From RH-AL1 sp050013235 (GTDB taxonomy: Bacteria; Pseudomonadota; Alphaproteobacteria; Rhizobiales; Beijerinckiaceae): DNA of 64,000 nucleotides. Positions 1 through 8,378 of the stretch are shown here, one piece after another. The stretch spans positions 51,429-115,428 of the forward strand of contig JBEKFQ010000002.1 in the NCBI GenBank assembly GCA_050013235.1, given 5' to 3'. The notes beneath the pieces were generated by a model. That model saw nothing but the letters and a program-made list of their open reading frames with translations. It was not told the origin of the DNA and did not search any database. A program made the position numbers and the translations under genes. Positions within the stretch are counted from its first letter, which is position 1. Each line of letters begins with the position of its first letter.

Positions 1-219
1 GCGGGTCTCGATGTCTTCGAGGCGGAGCCTCACGTGCCCGCGGCGCTGATCGCCCTCGAAAACACCCTGCTCTTGCCCCATGTTGGCTCGGCGTCGCATG
101 TCACGCGGGCCGCCATGGCGCAACTCGTCGTGGATAATGTGTTGGCTTGGGCCGACCGGAAGGGCGTTTTGACGCCGGTGCCGGAAACGCCTTGGCCGCG
201 TGTTTCCCCTCGGCCGTAA
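1..219 (+). CDS. D-isomer-specific 2-hydroxyacid dehydrogenase, C-terminal end (partial)
   Basis: The frame is open at the left edge of the window, so only the last 72 residues are visible. They begin inside the signature AGLDVFEAEP, where the family carries a conserved Glu of the active site, followed by LLLPHVGSAS, which holds the catalytic His. Members of this family reduce 2-keto acids such as glyoxylate, hydroxypyruvate or phenylpyruvate with NAD(P)H. Substrate cannot be decided from this fragment. The chain ends soon after the last helix, so this is not a long SerA type with an ACT domain. A second complete member of the family lies at 5538-6533. Confidence 0.9.
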   Translation, partial: AGLDVFEAEPHVPAALIALENTLLLPHVGSASHVTRAAMAQLVVDNVLAWADRKGVLTPVPETPWPRVSPRP

Positions 220-279
220 GCGCCATTCCGGCGAATCGTGTCAAACAGATTTCCATACGCCTGGCCCGGAGCAGAAACG

Positions 280-1146
280 ATGCGGATGATCTCGACGAAG
301 CCGTTTATTTCGCCTGGCGAGCGGACAAACCCAGCCGCCGGCAGTACCGGCTTCGTGCTCGCCGCTTTGGCCGCGCTCTTCGTGAGCACGGCCGCCATGG
401 CGGCGGAATCTCCCGGCATCGCGGGCGTGTGGGAGATCACGCGCGATCAAGGCCCACGGGCGTGCCGGATCAGCCTCAATGCGGAAAGGTCCGGACAGGG
501 TGATTTCATTGCCGGAATTCCGCCCGCGTGCCGGCGCGCCATGCCTATTCTCGGCAAGGCCGGAGGTTGGAGCATGACCGATTCGACTCACCTCGCCTTG
601 ACCACGCCGGACGGCGAGTCCGTGCTCGATTTGTCGCGCGAGGGCGATGCGTTCAGGGGGCTAGGTTCCGACGGGGCGTCCTACAAGCTCGTCCCGGTCC
701 ATTCGACGGGGCGCAACGCGGTTAGCATCGATCCCGCCGCCGAAACCGCGCAACCCGGCAAACCGGCGATCATCGAGTTGGCCGCGCAGCCAGCGCCACC
801 GGCACCGCTCGCACAACCTGTGCAGCCAAGGAAGCCTGTTATCGCCGTCCGCCCTTCCGAACTCGCGGGCCGGTATGCGATTTTGCGGGATAAGACGCAC
901 GACACCGGTTGCATGCTGACTCTCGACAATCAGACCAAGGTCAGGGGCGGGGACCGCGCGGCTTTGGCGCCGGCGTGCCGAGACCAGGGGATTGTCGTCT
1001 TCGATCCCGTGGCTTGGCAGATCGTCAATGGCCGTTTGGTGCTGACGGCCAAGGCCGGCCATACGACGCATCTGGATTTGCAACCGGATGGAACGTGGTT
1101 GAAGGATCCCGCCGAGGGCCGGAGCCTTGTGCTGAAGAAGCTTTAG
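280..1146 (+). CDS. Secreted protein with two AprI/Inh-type metalloprotease inhibitor domains
   Basis: The protein (288 residues from this start) has a signal peptide ending near VSTAAMAAES, then two related beta-barrel repeats. Repeat one starts at GVWEI and has Cys pairs in RACRISL and PPACRRAM; repeat two starts at LAGRYAIL with matching Cys in TGCMLTL and APACRDQ. A Pro/Ala-rich linker joins them. This is the layout of the AprI/Inh/Omp19 family, which protects the periplasm or envelope from secreted metalloproteases; most members have one such domain, so the duplication is notable. I chose the ATG at 280 because GGAG precedes it at a good distance and it gives a normal signal peptide; a GTG at 238 in frame would add 14 residues. 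It converges on fabI with a 17-bp gap. Confidence 0.75.
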   Translation: MRMISTKPFISPGERTNPAAGSTGFVLAALAALFVSTAAMAAESPGIAGVWEITRDQGPRACRISLNAERSGQGDFIAGIPPACRRAMPILGKAGGWSMTDSTHLALTTPDGESVLDLSREGDAFRGLGSDGASYKLVPVHSTGRNAVSIDPAAETAQPGKPAIIELAAQPAPPAPLAQPVQPRKPVIAVRPSELAGRYAILRDKTHDTGCMLTLDNQTKVRGGDRAALAPACRDQGIVVFDPVAWQIVNGRLVLTAKAGHTTHLDLQPDGTWLKDPAEGRSLVLKKL

Positions 1147-1163
1147 AGCTTTTTCTAGGTGCT

Positions 1164-1994
1164 CTATTCCGCCGCCTTCAGATCGGCGGGATTCGGCATG
1201 GAAATGATATTATAGCCGGAATCGACATAATGAATTTCGCCGGTCACGCCGCTCGAGAGATGCGACAGGAGATACAGAGCCGAGCCGCCTGTATCTTCGA
1301 TCGTCACCGTCCGGCGCAGGGGCGCATGCGCTTTTTGGAAGTTGAACATGTATCGGGCATCGGTGATGCCGGCGCCCGCCAAGGTCCGCACCGGGCCTGC
1401 TGAAATCGCATTGACGCGGATTCCCCGCGGTCCGAAATCGGCGGCGAGATAGCGCACGCTGGCTTCGAGCGCCGCCTTGGCGACGCCCATGACGTTATAA
1501 TTCGGCATTACGCGGGTAGCGCCGCCGAAGGTGAGCGTTACCAGGCTTCCGCCCGCGCTCATCAGGGGGGCGGCGCGGTTGGCGATCTCCGTGAAGGAAA
1601 AGGCCGAGATCACCATCGTGCGGATGAAGTTTTCGCGAGTCGTATCAGCGTACAGGCCTTTGAGTTCCGCCTTGGCGGAATACGCGATGCAATGGACCAC
1701 GAAATCGAGCTGGCCCCAGCTTGATTTCAGCGCCTCGAATACGGCGTCGACCGAGGCGAGATCCTCGACATCGCAAGGCAGAACCAAGGACGAGCCGAGC
1801 TTGGCCGCCAAGGGTTTGACCCTTTTGCCCAAAGCTTCGCCTTGATAGGTGAAGGCGAGTTCCGCGCCTTCCGCATGCAGCGCATCGGCGATGCCCCAAG
1901 CGATCGAATGATCGTTGGCGACGCCCATGATGAGCCCACGTTTGCCGCGCATCAGCCCCGCGGCGGAAACGGGCGCGCTCTCAGACGTCGACAT
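1164..1994 (-). CDS. fabI: Enoyl-[acyl-carrier-protein] reductase (NADH)
   Basis: FabI catalyses the last reduction in each round of type II fatty acid elongation. The 276-residue chain is an atypical short-chain dehydrogenase with the FabI nucleotide motif GVANDHSIAWGIA, the PNYNVMGVAK catalytic block (Tyr166 and Lys173, the YX6K pattern) and the RVNAISAGPVRTLA substrate-loop signature. The residue equivalent to the second conserved Tyr (Tyr146 of E. coli) is Phe156 here (LVTLTFGG). The gene overlaps the end of fabB by 14 bp, so the two are translated as one unit. Identity is secure from motifs and neighbours. Confidence 0.96.
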   Translation of the reverse strand: MSTSESAPVSAAGLMRGKRGLIMGVANDHSIAWGIADALHAEGAELAFTYQGEALGKRVKPLAAKLGSSLVLPCDVEDLASVDAVFEALKSSWGQLDFVVHCIAYSAKAELKGLYADTTRENFIRTMVISAFSFTEIANRAAPLMSAGGSLVTLTFGGATRVMPNYNVMGVAKAALEASVRYLAADFGPRGIRVNAISAGPVRTLAGAGITDARYMFNFQKAHAPLRRTVTIEDTGGSALYLLSHLSSGVTGEIHYVDSGYNIISMPNPADLKAAE

Positions 1995-3204
1995 GTTTCA
2001 GGACAAGCGTGGCGTTGGTGCCGCCAAAACCGAAGGAATTCGACAAAGCGACGCCGATGTTTTGATTGTCGCGGCGTTCGCGCACAATATTCATGTCGGC
2101 GAAATCAGGATCGATTTCATCGATATGGGCGCTTTTGCAGATGAAGCCGTTATTCATCATCAAGAGGCAGTAGATCGCCTCTTGCACGCCGGTCGCGCCC
2201 AGCGAATGGCCGGTCAGGGACTTGGTCGCGGCAATGGCCGGGGACTTGTCGCCGCTGCCGAATACGTTGCGTAAAGCGGCGATTTCCTTGGCGTCTCCGA
2301 CAGGCGTCGCGGTGGCGTGCGGATTGACGTAATCGATGGGGGCTTTGATCCCTTCGATGGCCATGCGCATGCAGCGCTCAGCGCCCTCGCCCGAGGGAGC
2401 GACCATGTCGAAACCGTCGGAGGTCAGGCCATAGCCAGCGATTTCCCCGTAAATATGGGCTCCGCGGGCCTTGGCATGCTCGTATTCTTCCAAGACCACC
2501 ATGCCCGCGCCGCCCGCGATGACGAAGCCGTCGCGGTTCTTGTCGAAGGCGCGAGACGCGACGGCGGGGGTTTCATTGTAACCCGACGACATCGCCCCCA
2601 TGGCGTCGAACAGGACGGAGAGCGTCCAATCGAGCTCTTCGCAGCCGCCCGCGAACATAATGTCCTGCTTGCCGTATTGAATCATTTCATAGGCGTTGCC
2701 GATGCAATGATTGGAGGTGGCGCAGGCCGAGGAGATCGAATAATTCGCGCCCTTGATCTTGAACCAGGTGGCGAGCGTCGCGGAGACGCCAGACGACATG
2801 GCTTTGGGAACCGCGAACGGGCCGACGCGCTTGGGACCCTTGGTCCGCGTAATGTCGGCGGCCTCGACGATCGAGCGCGTGGAAGGCCCGCCGGAGCCGA
2901 CCAATATGCCGGTGCGCGGGTTGGAGACTTCCTCCGGGGTGAGACCGGAATCTTGGATCGCTTGGTCCATCGCAATATGCGCCCAGGCGGTTCCGCCGCC
3001 GTGAAAGCGCATCGCGCGCCGGTCGACGAACGCTTCCACATCGATCGTGGGCGCGCCACAGACTTGCGAGCGGAATCCGAGTTCGCCGAAGCGTTCCGCG
3101 CGGACAATGCCGGACTTGGCCTCCCGCAAGGAGGTGAGCACTTCTTGGGCCGAATTCCCGATGGAGGAAACGATACCCATTCCCGTGACGACTACGCGTC
3201 TCAT
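1981..3204 (-). CDS. fabB: Beta-ketoacyl-[acyl-carrier-protein] synthase I
   Basis: FabB condenses malonyl-ACP with acyl-ACP and is needed to elongate the cis-unsaturated chain made by FabA. The 407-residue thiolase-fold protein has the nucleophile Cys161 in SISSACATS, and the two active-site histidines His296 (VNPHATATPVGD) and His333 (LTGHSLGATG). The usual NTHGTSTPVGD block reads NPHATATPVGD, a mild variation that keeps the His. It is adjacent to fabA on the same strand with a 276-bp gap and overlaps fabI downstream, the classical fabA-fabB-fabI order of Rhizobiales. Confidence 0.96.
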   Translation of the reverse strand: MRRVVVTGMGIVSSIGNSAQEVLTSLREAKSGIVRAERFGELGFRSQVCGAPTIDVEAFVDRRAMRFHGGGTAWAHIAMDQAIQDSGLTPEEVSNPRTGILVGSGGPSTRSIVEAADITRTKGPKRVGPFAVPKAMSSGVSATLATWFKIKGANYSISSACATSNHCIGNAYEMIQYGKQDIMFAGGCEELDWTLSVLFDAMGAMSSGYNETPAVASRAFDKNRDGFVIAGGAGMVVLEEYEHAKARGAHIYGEIAGYGLTSDGFDMVAPSGEGAERCMRMAIEGIKAPIDYVNPHATATPVGDAKEIAALRNVFGSGDKSPAIAATKSLTGHSLGATGVQEAIYCLLMMNNGFICKSAHIDEIDPDFADMNIVRERRDNQNIGVALSNSFGFGGTNATLVLKHVDV

Positions 3205-3399
3205 ACGCTTCTCCGCTTTGCCGGTCTTGCGTCAAATTCCCCAGAAGCCGCGGGGGGGCTTCTGGGACGGGAATAGGCGCTGCCGCGTTCGTTTCAAAAG
3301 GTTGCGTTGTCTCTTATCAGGGAAAGAGGCGGCCTGTTCGCCATATTTCCCAGGCCAACGCTGAATATAGTGCGAGGCCGCTTCGTTGGTTACCCCCTA

Positions 3400-3450
3400 G
3401 AGCACGCTTCGAAAAAGTTGCGGAGGACTATTTCGATCGAGGGCATGCTC
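3400..3450. repeat. Palindromic interspersed repeat, degenerate copy
   Basis: This 51-bp element in the fabA-fabB gap starts with gagcacgcttcgaaaaagt and ends with tttcgatcgagggcatgctc, so outer and inner arms pair into a long imperfect hairpin. It is recognisably the same sequence family as the three tandem units at 56679-56864 and the inverted copy at 43612-43659, with several substitutions in the right inner arm. Confidence 0.7.
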
Positions 3451-3480
3451 TAATTTCTTAGCGCTCTCTCGCACGGCGCG

Positions 3481-4002
3481 TCAGGCGGGAGCTTGCGAAG
3501 GCTGAAACAGGCCGACCCGCAAATCTTTCGCTTCGTAGATTTTTTTGCCATCCGCCTCAAGCCAGCCGTCGGCGATGCCGAGGACAAGCTTGGTCTTGAA
3601 CACGCGCTTGAGATCGACGCCGTAAACCACGCGCTTGACGCTCGGCAGGACTTGGTCGGCGAACTTCACCTCGCCGACGCCAAGCGCCCGGCCGCGTCCC
3701 TTCAAGTCGAGCCAGCCAAGATAGAATCCAAGCAATTGCCAGAGCGAATCGAGGCCCAGGCATCCCGGCATCACAGGATCGTTCTTGAAATGGCAGGCGA
3801 AGAACCAGAGGTCCGGATTAATATCGAACTCCGCCCGGATGAAGCCCTTGCCCGAGGGGCCGCCCGTCTCCGAAATTTCGGTGATTCTGTCGAACATGAG
3901 CATTGGGGGCAGGGGCAATTGAGGATTGCCTGCTCCGAAAAGTTCGCCACGGCCGCAGGCCAGGAGGTCTTCATAGTCGAAATGGGAGCGGCGCTCGCTC
4001 AT
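3481..4002 (-). CDS. fabA: 3-hydroxydecanoyl-[acyl-carrier-protein] dehydratase/isomerase
   Basis: FabA dehydrates 3-hydroxydecanoyl-ACP and isomerises the trans-2 to the cis-3 double bond, the branch point for anaerobic-type unsaturated fatty acid synthesis. The 173-residue protein carries the hot-dog fold active site: His71 in WFFACHFKNDPVMPG and Asp85 in CLGLDSLWQ, equivalent to His70 and Asp84 of E. coli. I chose the ATG giving MSERRSHFDYEDLL because homologs start there and the length then matches the family; in-frame ATGs at 4020 and further upstream to 4077 would add unconserved residues. It is divergent from irr. Confidence 0.95.
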   Translation of the reverse strand: MSERRSHFDYEDLLACGRGELFGAGNPQLPLPPMLMFDRITEISETGGPSGKGFIRAEFDINPDLWFFACHFKNDPVMPGCLGLDSLWQLLGFYLGWLDLKGRGRALGVGEVKFADQVLPSVKRVVYGVDLKRVFKTKLVLGIADGWLEADGKKIYEAKDLRVGLFQPSQAPA

Positions 4003-4254
4003 TTGATGGGGCACTTTCATCAGAAACCATAGCCCGGGCGGATGGGCCCAAGGCGCAACAGAGCGGGCTATTAACACAGGGAAACCAGGACCGGAAGCGC
4101 TTGGAGCCGCCGATCAGGCCGGTTTTGGGCTCCCATCCCTGGAAAGATAGGGGGTGGCTTCCGAAGCCGCGCGCGAAAATGGCACCAAGCTTGCGAAGCC
4201 AGGGGATCGACTCTATAGTTTCCCGGTACAAGCGAAGGTTTTGCAAAGATTATT

Positions 4255-4740
4255 ATGACCGGTCAATGCGTGAAAACCCAAAATCCGCAGGCTTTAACGG
4301 CCCAGGGGCGGCTCGACGCCTTGATGGTTGGCTGTCCAGTCCATTCCTTGCGGACCAAGCTCAAGCAGTCGGGCCTGCGCCCCACCCGCCAACGCATGGC
4401 GCTCGGCTTGCTTCTCTTTTCCAAGGGCGACCGGCATCTCACGGCGGAAAAGCTTTACGAAGAAGCGCAGGAGCTGCGTGTGCCCGTCTCCCTCGCGACG
4501 GTCTACAACGGTCTTCACGTCTTCACGCAAGCGGGTCTCCTGCGGGAAGTGGCGGTCGACGGCAGCAAGGTCTATTACGACACCAATATGTCGAACCACC
4601 ATCATTTCATCATCCAAGGCTCGAATACGCTGATCGATATTCCGGCGCTCGACATCGACCGTGGGATTATCCCCGAGCCGCCCGAGGGGATGGAAATCGC
4701 CGGAATCGATGTGGTGATCCGGCTCCGCGCCAAGGCCTGA
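4255..4740 (+). CDS. irr: Iron response regulator Irr (Fur family, heme-sensing)
   Basis: This 161-residue Fur-superfamily repressor has the winged-helix region LRTKLKQSGLRPTRQRMAL, the DNA-recognition part SLATVYNGLHVF, and the metal/heme-binding histidine run SNHHHFI (His115-117). Near the N-terminus GCPVH (Cys27-Pro28) is a heme regulatory motif, as in Bradyrhizobium Irr, where heme binding triggers degradation; this distinguishes it from an ordinary Fur. Irr controls heme synthesis and iron uptake genes under iron limitation. The divergent arrangement with fabA-fabB-fabI is conserved in Rhizobiales. The first 23 residues before the ATG at 4324 are not strongly family-like, but the heme motif is kept from either start. 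Confidence 0.9.
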   Translation: MTGQCVKTQNPQALTAQGRLDALMVGCPVHSLRTKLKQSGLRPTRQRMALGLLLFSKGDRHLTAEKLYEEAQELRVPVSLATVYNGLHVFTQAGLLREVAVDGSKVYYDTNMSNHHHFIIQGSNTLIDIPALDIDRGIIPEPPEGMEIAGIDVVIRLRAKA

Positions 4741-4747
4741 GCGTCTC

Positions 4748-5299
4748 TCACTCGATCACCTCGTTGGGGTAGACTCCCCAAAGCTCGGTCTGGTGGATGA
4801 AGCCGTCGAATCCCTCGCCATTCACCCGGCACCAGACCTTGTCGCAGGACCGGATATTCGCGAGGACGCCGGGCTGCAGCAAAGCGACGGCGGGAGAGGT
4901 GTCGCTCGGCTTCAAATAAAGAACCGAGGTGACATTGTCCTTGGCCGCTTTTTTCCAAGGCGTGACGAGCGCGGTGCGCCGTCCCGACAACAGCGAGTGC
5001 AGGACCCAGCCTTCCGCGCCCTCGGAATCCCTGACTTTCCGCCAGGTCTCGAACTCGGCGGTGATTTCGACGGGCAGGCCGGCGCGCTGGAAAATCCAGG
5101 TGGTGCGATGGTCCTTGGCAGGCCCCTCCCGTAAATTCACGCGGTCCGATTTCAGACTGACATAACGGGGTACGGGGAGGCCGCTGGCGGTTCCGGTTTG
5201 TTCGGCAAATCCAAGTGAAGCTGGTCCTATCAGGGCGGACAAGCTCATCACGAGCATGAGAATGTGCCGCCTTGTCCGCCCGCCCTCGAGAACTTTCAT
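4748..5299 (-). CDS. Exported bacterial SH3-domain protein
   Basis: The protein (183 residues) starts with a signal peptide (RRHILMLVMSLSALIGPASLGFA) followed by two SH3-like segments: VNLREGPAKDHRTTWIFQRAGLPVEI, a typical bacterial SH3b strand pair, and a second with the CDKVWCRV and GFIHQTELWGVYP motif. Such periplasmic modules bind peptidoglycan peptides or partner enzymes. I chose the ATG at 5299 because GAGGAA lies nine bases ahead; an ATG eight codons upstream has no ribosome site. It is convergent with irr with a 7-bp gap. The precise role is unknown. Confidence 0.8.
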   Translation of the reverse strand: MKVLEGGRTRRHILMLVMSLSALIGPASLGFAEQTGTASGLPVPRYVSLKSDRVNLREGPAKDHRTTWIFQRAGLPVEITAEFETWRKVRDSEGAEGWVLHSLLSGRRTALVTPWKKAAKDNVTSVLYLKPSDTSPAVALLQPGVLANIRSCDKVWCRVNGEGFDGFIHQTELWGVYPNEVIE

Positions 5300-5537
5300 C
5301 GCGTGCTGTTCCTCGCTCTGCATTTAAAAGCCCATCCCGCGTTCCGTCAGGCACTCGGCTTCTTGTCTTTGAGCCGCCATCTGCTAGAGAGGCCAAGGAC
5401 CGCCGGAACGCGGGTAACGAATGTCTTGGTCTATCTGATGGCCGGGCATCGTTAAAACCGGGTGAAGGCGCGTCGAACGGACGTGGCTTCATGCTACGTT
5501 AAAACGGCATCAAGGCGGCGGCTCGAGAACACTGGAC

Positions 5538-6533
5538 ATGGCCAAGAAGAAACCGCTCGTCATTGTCACCCGTAGGCTCCCCGACCGTGTCGAAACGCGG
5601 ATGTGCGAGCTTTTCGACACGCGGCTGAACATGGACGATCAGCCGATGACGCGCGCGCAATTGATCGAGGCCATGAAACTGGCTGATGTCCTCGTGCCGA
5701 CCGTGACCGACCGGATCGATGCCGAATTGATCGGCGAGGCAGGGCCGCAACTCCAGCTCATCGCCAATTTCGGAAATGGTGTGGATAATATCGCCATTTC
5801 CGCCGCGTTGGAACGTGGCATAACGGTCACCAATACGCCGGGCGTCTTGACCGAGGATACCGCGGATATGACGATGGCGCTCATTCTCGCCGTCGCGCGC
5901 CGTCTTGTAGAAGGCGCCAATGCGATCCCGTCGGGCGAGTGGAAGGGATGGTCGCCGACTTGGATGCTCGGCCGGCGGATCACCGGCAAGCGATTGGGTA
6001 TTGTCGGCATGGGGCGGATCGGCCAAGCCGTCGCCCGGCGCGCCCGCGCCTTTGGCCTGCAGATTCATTACCACAACCGCCACCGCCTCAGCGCCCTTGT
6101 CGAGGAAAGGCTGGAGGCGACCTATTGGGAATCGCTCGACCAGATGCTGGCGCGGATGGATATCGTCTCCGTCAATTGCCCGCACACGCCCGCGACCTAC
6201 CATCTGCTCTCCGCGCGGCGGCTCAAATATCTCCGGCCCGAGGCGATTCTCATCAACACGGCGCGCGGCGAGGTGATCGACGAGAACGCCCTGACCCGGA
6301 TGATCGAGGCGGGCGATCTCGCGGGCGCCGGCCTCGACGTCTTCGAGCACGAGCCCAGCGTCTCGCCGAAATTGCTGAAACTCGCCAAGGCCGGCAAGGT
6401 GACGCTTCTCCCCCACATGGGCTCGGCCACGACCGAGGGCCGCATCGACATGGGGGAGAAGGTCATCATCAACGTCAAGACATTCTGGGACGGCCACCGC
6501 CCGCCCGACCGGGTGTTGGCGAGCATGCTTTAG
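5538..6533 (+). CDS. 2-hydroxyacid dehydrogenase (glyoxylate/hydroxypyruvate reductase type)
   Basis: This complete 331-residue enzyme has the Rossmann motif GIVGMGRIGQAVARRA, the NAD-binding NTARGEVIDENAL with the conserved Arg, AGLDVFEHEP with the Glu, and TLLPHMGSAT with the catalytic His. The length and the ANFGNGVDNI block fit cytosolic glyoxylate/hydroxypyruvate reductases, which recycle glyoxylate to glycolate or hydroxypyruvate to D-glycerate, relevant to C1 and serine-cycle metabolism. It is divergent from the SH3 gene and convergent with the GNAT gene. Exact substrate is inference. Confidence 0.88.
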   Translation: MAKKKPLVIVTRRLPDRVETRMCELFDTRLNMDDQPMTRAQLIEAMKLADVLVPTVTDRIDAELIGEAGPQLQLIANFGNGVDNIAISAALERGITVTNTPGVLTEDTADMTMALILAVARRLVEGANAIPSGEWKGWSPTWMLGRRITGKRLGIVGMGRIGQAVARRARAFGLQIHYHNRHRLSALVEERLEATYWESLDQMLARMDIVSVNCPHTPATYHLLSARRLKYLRPEAILINTARGEVIDENALTRMIEAGDLAGAGLDVFEHEPSVSPKLLKLAKAGKVTLLPHMGSATTEGRIDMGEKVIINVKTFWDGHRPPDRVLASML

Positions 6534-6542
6534 GCCGCACCT

Positions 6543-7199
6543 CTACTGATCCCGGCCTTTGCCTTTTCCACCCGCCGCTTCCACGTCCCGGCGGACAACT
6601 TGTTGCGCCATGCCGGGCATGCGGCGGGTGCGGTCGCGCGAGGCCCAGTTCGAGCGGGTCAGCTTGAAGTGATCGCAAGGGTGCAGGCCGCCGCGCGCGG
6701 GCAGGTTGGTCAGCGCCGACTCCGTGAACTCGAAGCCGCACTTTTCCAGCACCCGGCGCGAGGCCTTGTTGTGATCGCGGGTGTTGGCCGAAATCGTCCG
6801 CGCTTCCGTCAGGCTGAAGATCGTATCGATCAGCGCGGATGCCGCCTCGGTGGCGAAGCCGCGCCCCGCCGCGGTCGGTGCAATGATATAGCCGATCTCG
6901 ATATCGCGCCCCGCGCCCGCTTCGGCGCTGACGAGCCCGATGAGGGTGCGCGCCTTGTTTTTGAGCGTCACGCCGAGAATGAGGGACTGGCCGCCAGCCG
7001 TTTCCGCGCGCGCCTTGAGAATGAAGCGCTCGGCCTCGCCCGCGGGGTAGGGGTGGGGGATGGAGGCGGTCATTTGCGCGACAGCGGCGAGGCTGGCGAA
7101 ACTCGCCAAGGCCGCCGCATCGGCAGCCCGGAGCCAGCGCAGCCACAGCCGCTGCGTCTCCAGGCGAAAAATATCGTCGCGGGTGATATCCGGGAACAT
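6543..7199 (-). CDS. GNAT-family N-acetyltransferase
   Basis: The 218-residue protein belongs to the RimJ/RimL-like GNAT group: it opens with TQRLWLRWLRAADAAALA and has the acetyl-CoA region EIGYIIAPTAAGRGFATEA followed by NTRDHNKASRRVLEKCGFEF, the typical Asn-x-x-S-x-x-x-x-x-K-x-G-F end of the fold. It should acetylate an amino group, either a protein N-terminus or a small amine. The ATG at 7199 was chosen because CCGGAG lies nine bases upstream; an upstream in-frame ATG at 7268 has no ribosome site. Its C-terminal 50 residues are basic and unlike the core family. Confidence 0.8.
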   Translation of the reverse strand: MFPDITRDDIFRLETQRLWLRWLRAADAAALASFASLAAVAQMTASIPHPYPAGEAERFILKARAETAGGQSLILGVTLKNKARTLIGLVSAEAGAGRDIEIGYIIAPTAAGRGFATEAASALIDTIFSLTEARTISANTRDHNKASRRVLEKCGFEFTESALTNLPARGGLHPCDHFKLTRSNWASRDRTRRMPGMAQQVVRRDVEAAGGKGKGRDQ

Positions 7200-7387
7200 G
7201 TTGCGCGCTCCGGCGGAAACGCGGCCTGCCAGGCACTCGGCCCGGCCCGGCAAATCGCGCGCCCCCATGGGGATTTAATGCGCGATCCCGTCTGCTCAGA
7301 GCATCCGGACGGACCGCGCGGCCAAACTGTTAGGCCCGCGCGGTTTTCGCTGTCGCGGGACTAAAGGCCCCGGACGTTCAGGCTGCC

Positions 7388-7660
7388 TTATTCGGCAGCC
7401 TGGGTCTGGGGTTCGACGACCGATACAAAAGAGCGGCCATTTGCTTTGGTCGTGAAGAGAACATGCCCTTCCCGAAGAGCGAACAAGGTGTGGTCGACGC
7501 CGATTCCGACATTCGCGCCGGGATGCCACGTCGTGCCGCGTTGGCGAATAATAATATTACCGCCGATCACATGTTCGCCGCCGAACTTCTTGACGCCGAG
7601 GCGGCGCCCGTCCGAGTCGCGGCCGTTGCGGGACGACCCGCCTGCCTTTTTATGTGCCAT
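7388..7660 (-). CDS. rpmA: 50S ribosomal protein L27
   Basis: The 90-residue basic protein begins MAHKKAGGSSRNGRDSDGRR, the universally conserved L27 tail that reaches toward the peptidyl-transferase centre, and has the GGNIIIRQRGTTWHPG core. The start is certain because no cleavable extension (as in Firmicutes) is present. It follows rplU in the normal L21-L27 order. A 9-bp-stem hairpin at 7379-7402 spans its stop codon, but there is no T run after it on either strand. Confidence 0.97.
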   Translation of the reverse strand: MAHKKAGGSSRNGRDSDGRRLGVKKFGGEHVIGGNIIIRQRGTTWHPGANVGIGVDHTLFALREGHVLFTTKANGRSFVSVVEPQTQAAE

Positions 7661-7760
7661 CGTCTTGCTCCGAGGCCCTGGCCATCATCCGCCGGGCTCA
7701 ATCGATTTGGAAAGAAGCAACCGGGCTTTTTCGCCCGGCAGGCTCGTCGAGCCGCGAAAA

Positions 7761-8075
7761 TCAGCCCGTTACAAGCTGCAGGATACGAACCGTCGTCAAA
7801 TCCTGACGATGGCCGCGCTTGCGCTTCGAATTTTGCCGCCGGCGCTTTTTGAAAGCGATCACCTTGGGGCCGCGCTCATGAGCGACGATCTCGCCGGTGA
7901 CGCTGACGCCTTCGAGGAAGGGCGCGCCAAGCTTTGTCTCATTCTCGCCGACGAGCATGAGCACATTGTCGAATATCACGCGATCGCCGGGTTCTCCCAC
8001 GAGCGTCATGACGGTAATCGTATCGTCCGCGGCAACACTATATTGCTTGCCGCCTGTCTTGATGACTGCGAACAT
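7761..8075 (-). CDS. rplU: 50S ribosomal protein L21
   Basis: The protein (104 residues) starts MFAVIKTGGKQY, the invariant L21 N-terminus, and ends with the FKKRRRQNSKRKRGHRQDLTTV block that contacts 23S rRNA. GAGGAT sits at the right distance before this ATG, so the much longer upstream reading is rejected. It is the first gene of the rplU-rpmA operon. Confidence 0.97.
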   Translation of the reverse strand: MFAVIKTGGKQYSVAADDTITVMTLVGEPGDRVIFDNVLMLVGENETKLGAPFLEGVSVTGEIVAHERGPKVIAFKKRRRQNSKRKRGHRQDLTTVRILQLVTG

Positions 8076-8378
8076 CGTTATCCTCGTGTTCAATCCGGTC
8101 TGCCGCGATGGGACCATCGCGCGCGACAGGCTTCTTTGCAGTTTATGGGACCCTGCCCGCCAAAGACGTAGAGCCAAAAGCCCAACGTGCCGTAAAGCTA
8201 CAGCAGAGACGCGGAGACCTACCGGGCCAGGCCGCTTTTGTCAATCGCCTCGATCGTTTTCCGGCAATTCTCGATTTGGCGGCACCGGCCGCCGCCGCTG
8301 GAAACCGCTCAGTCATAGCTGCTCATGGCATAGCTTTGCCTGCGAATACCGGCAACGGATGCTCTGTCTCGAACCCTG
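8076..8378. other. Intergenic leader of rplU-rpmA, no gene seen
   Basis: About 300 bp separate the TPR lipoprotein gene (ending here, same strand) from rplU. I see no tRNA, no convincing short gene and no T-rich terminator. It must hold the rplU promoter and 5' leader. Confidence 0.5.
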
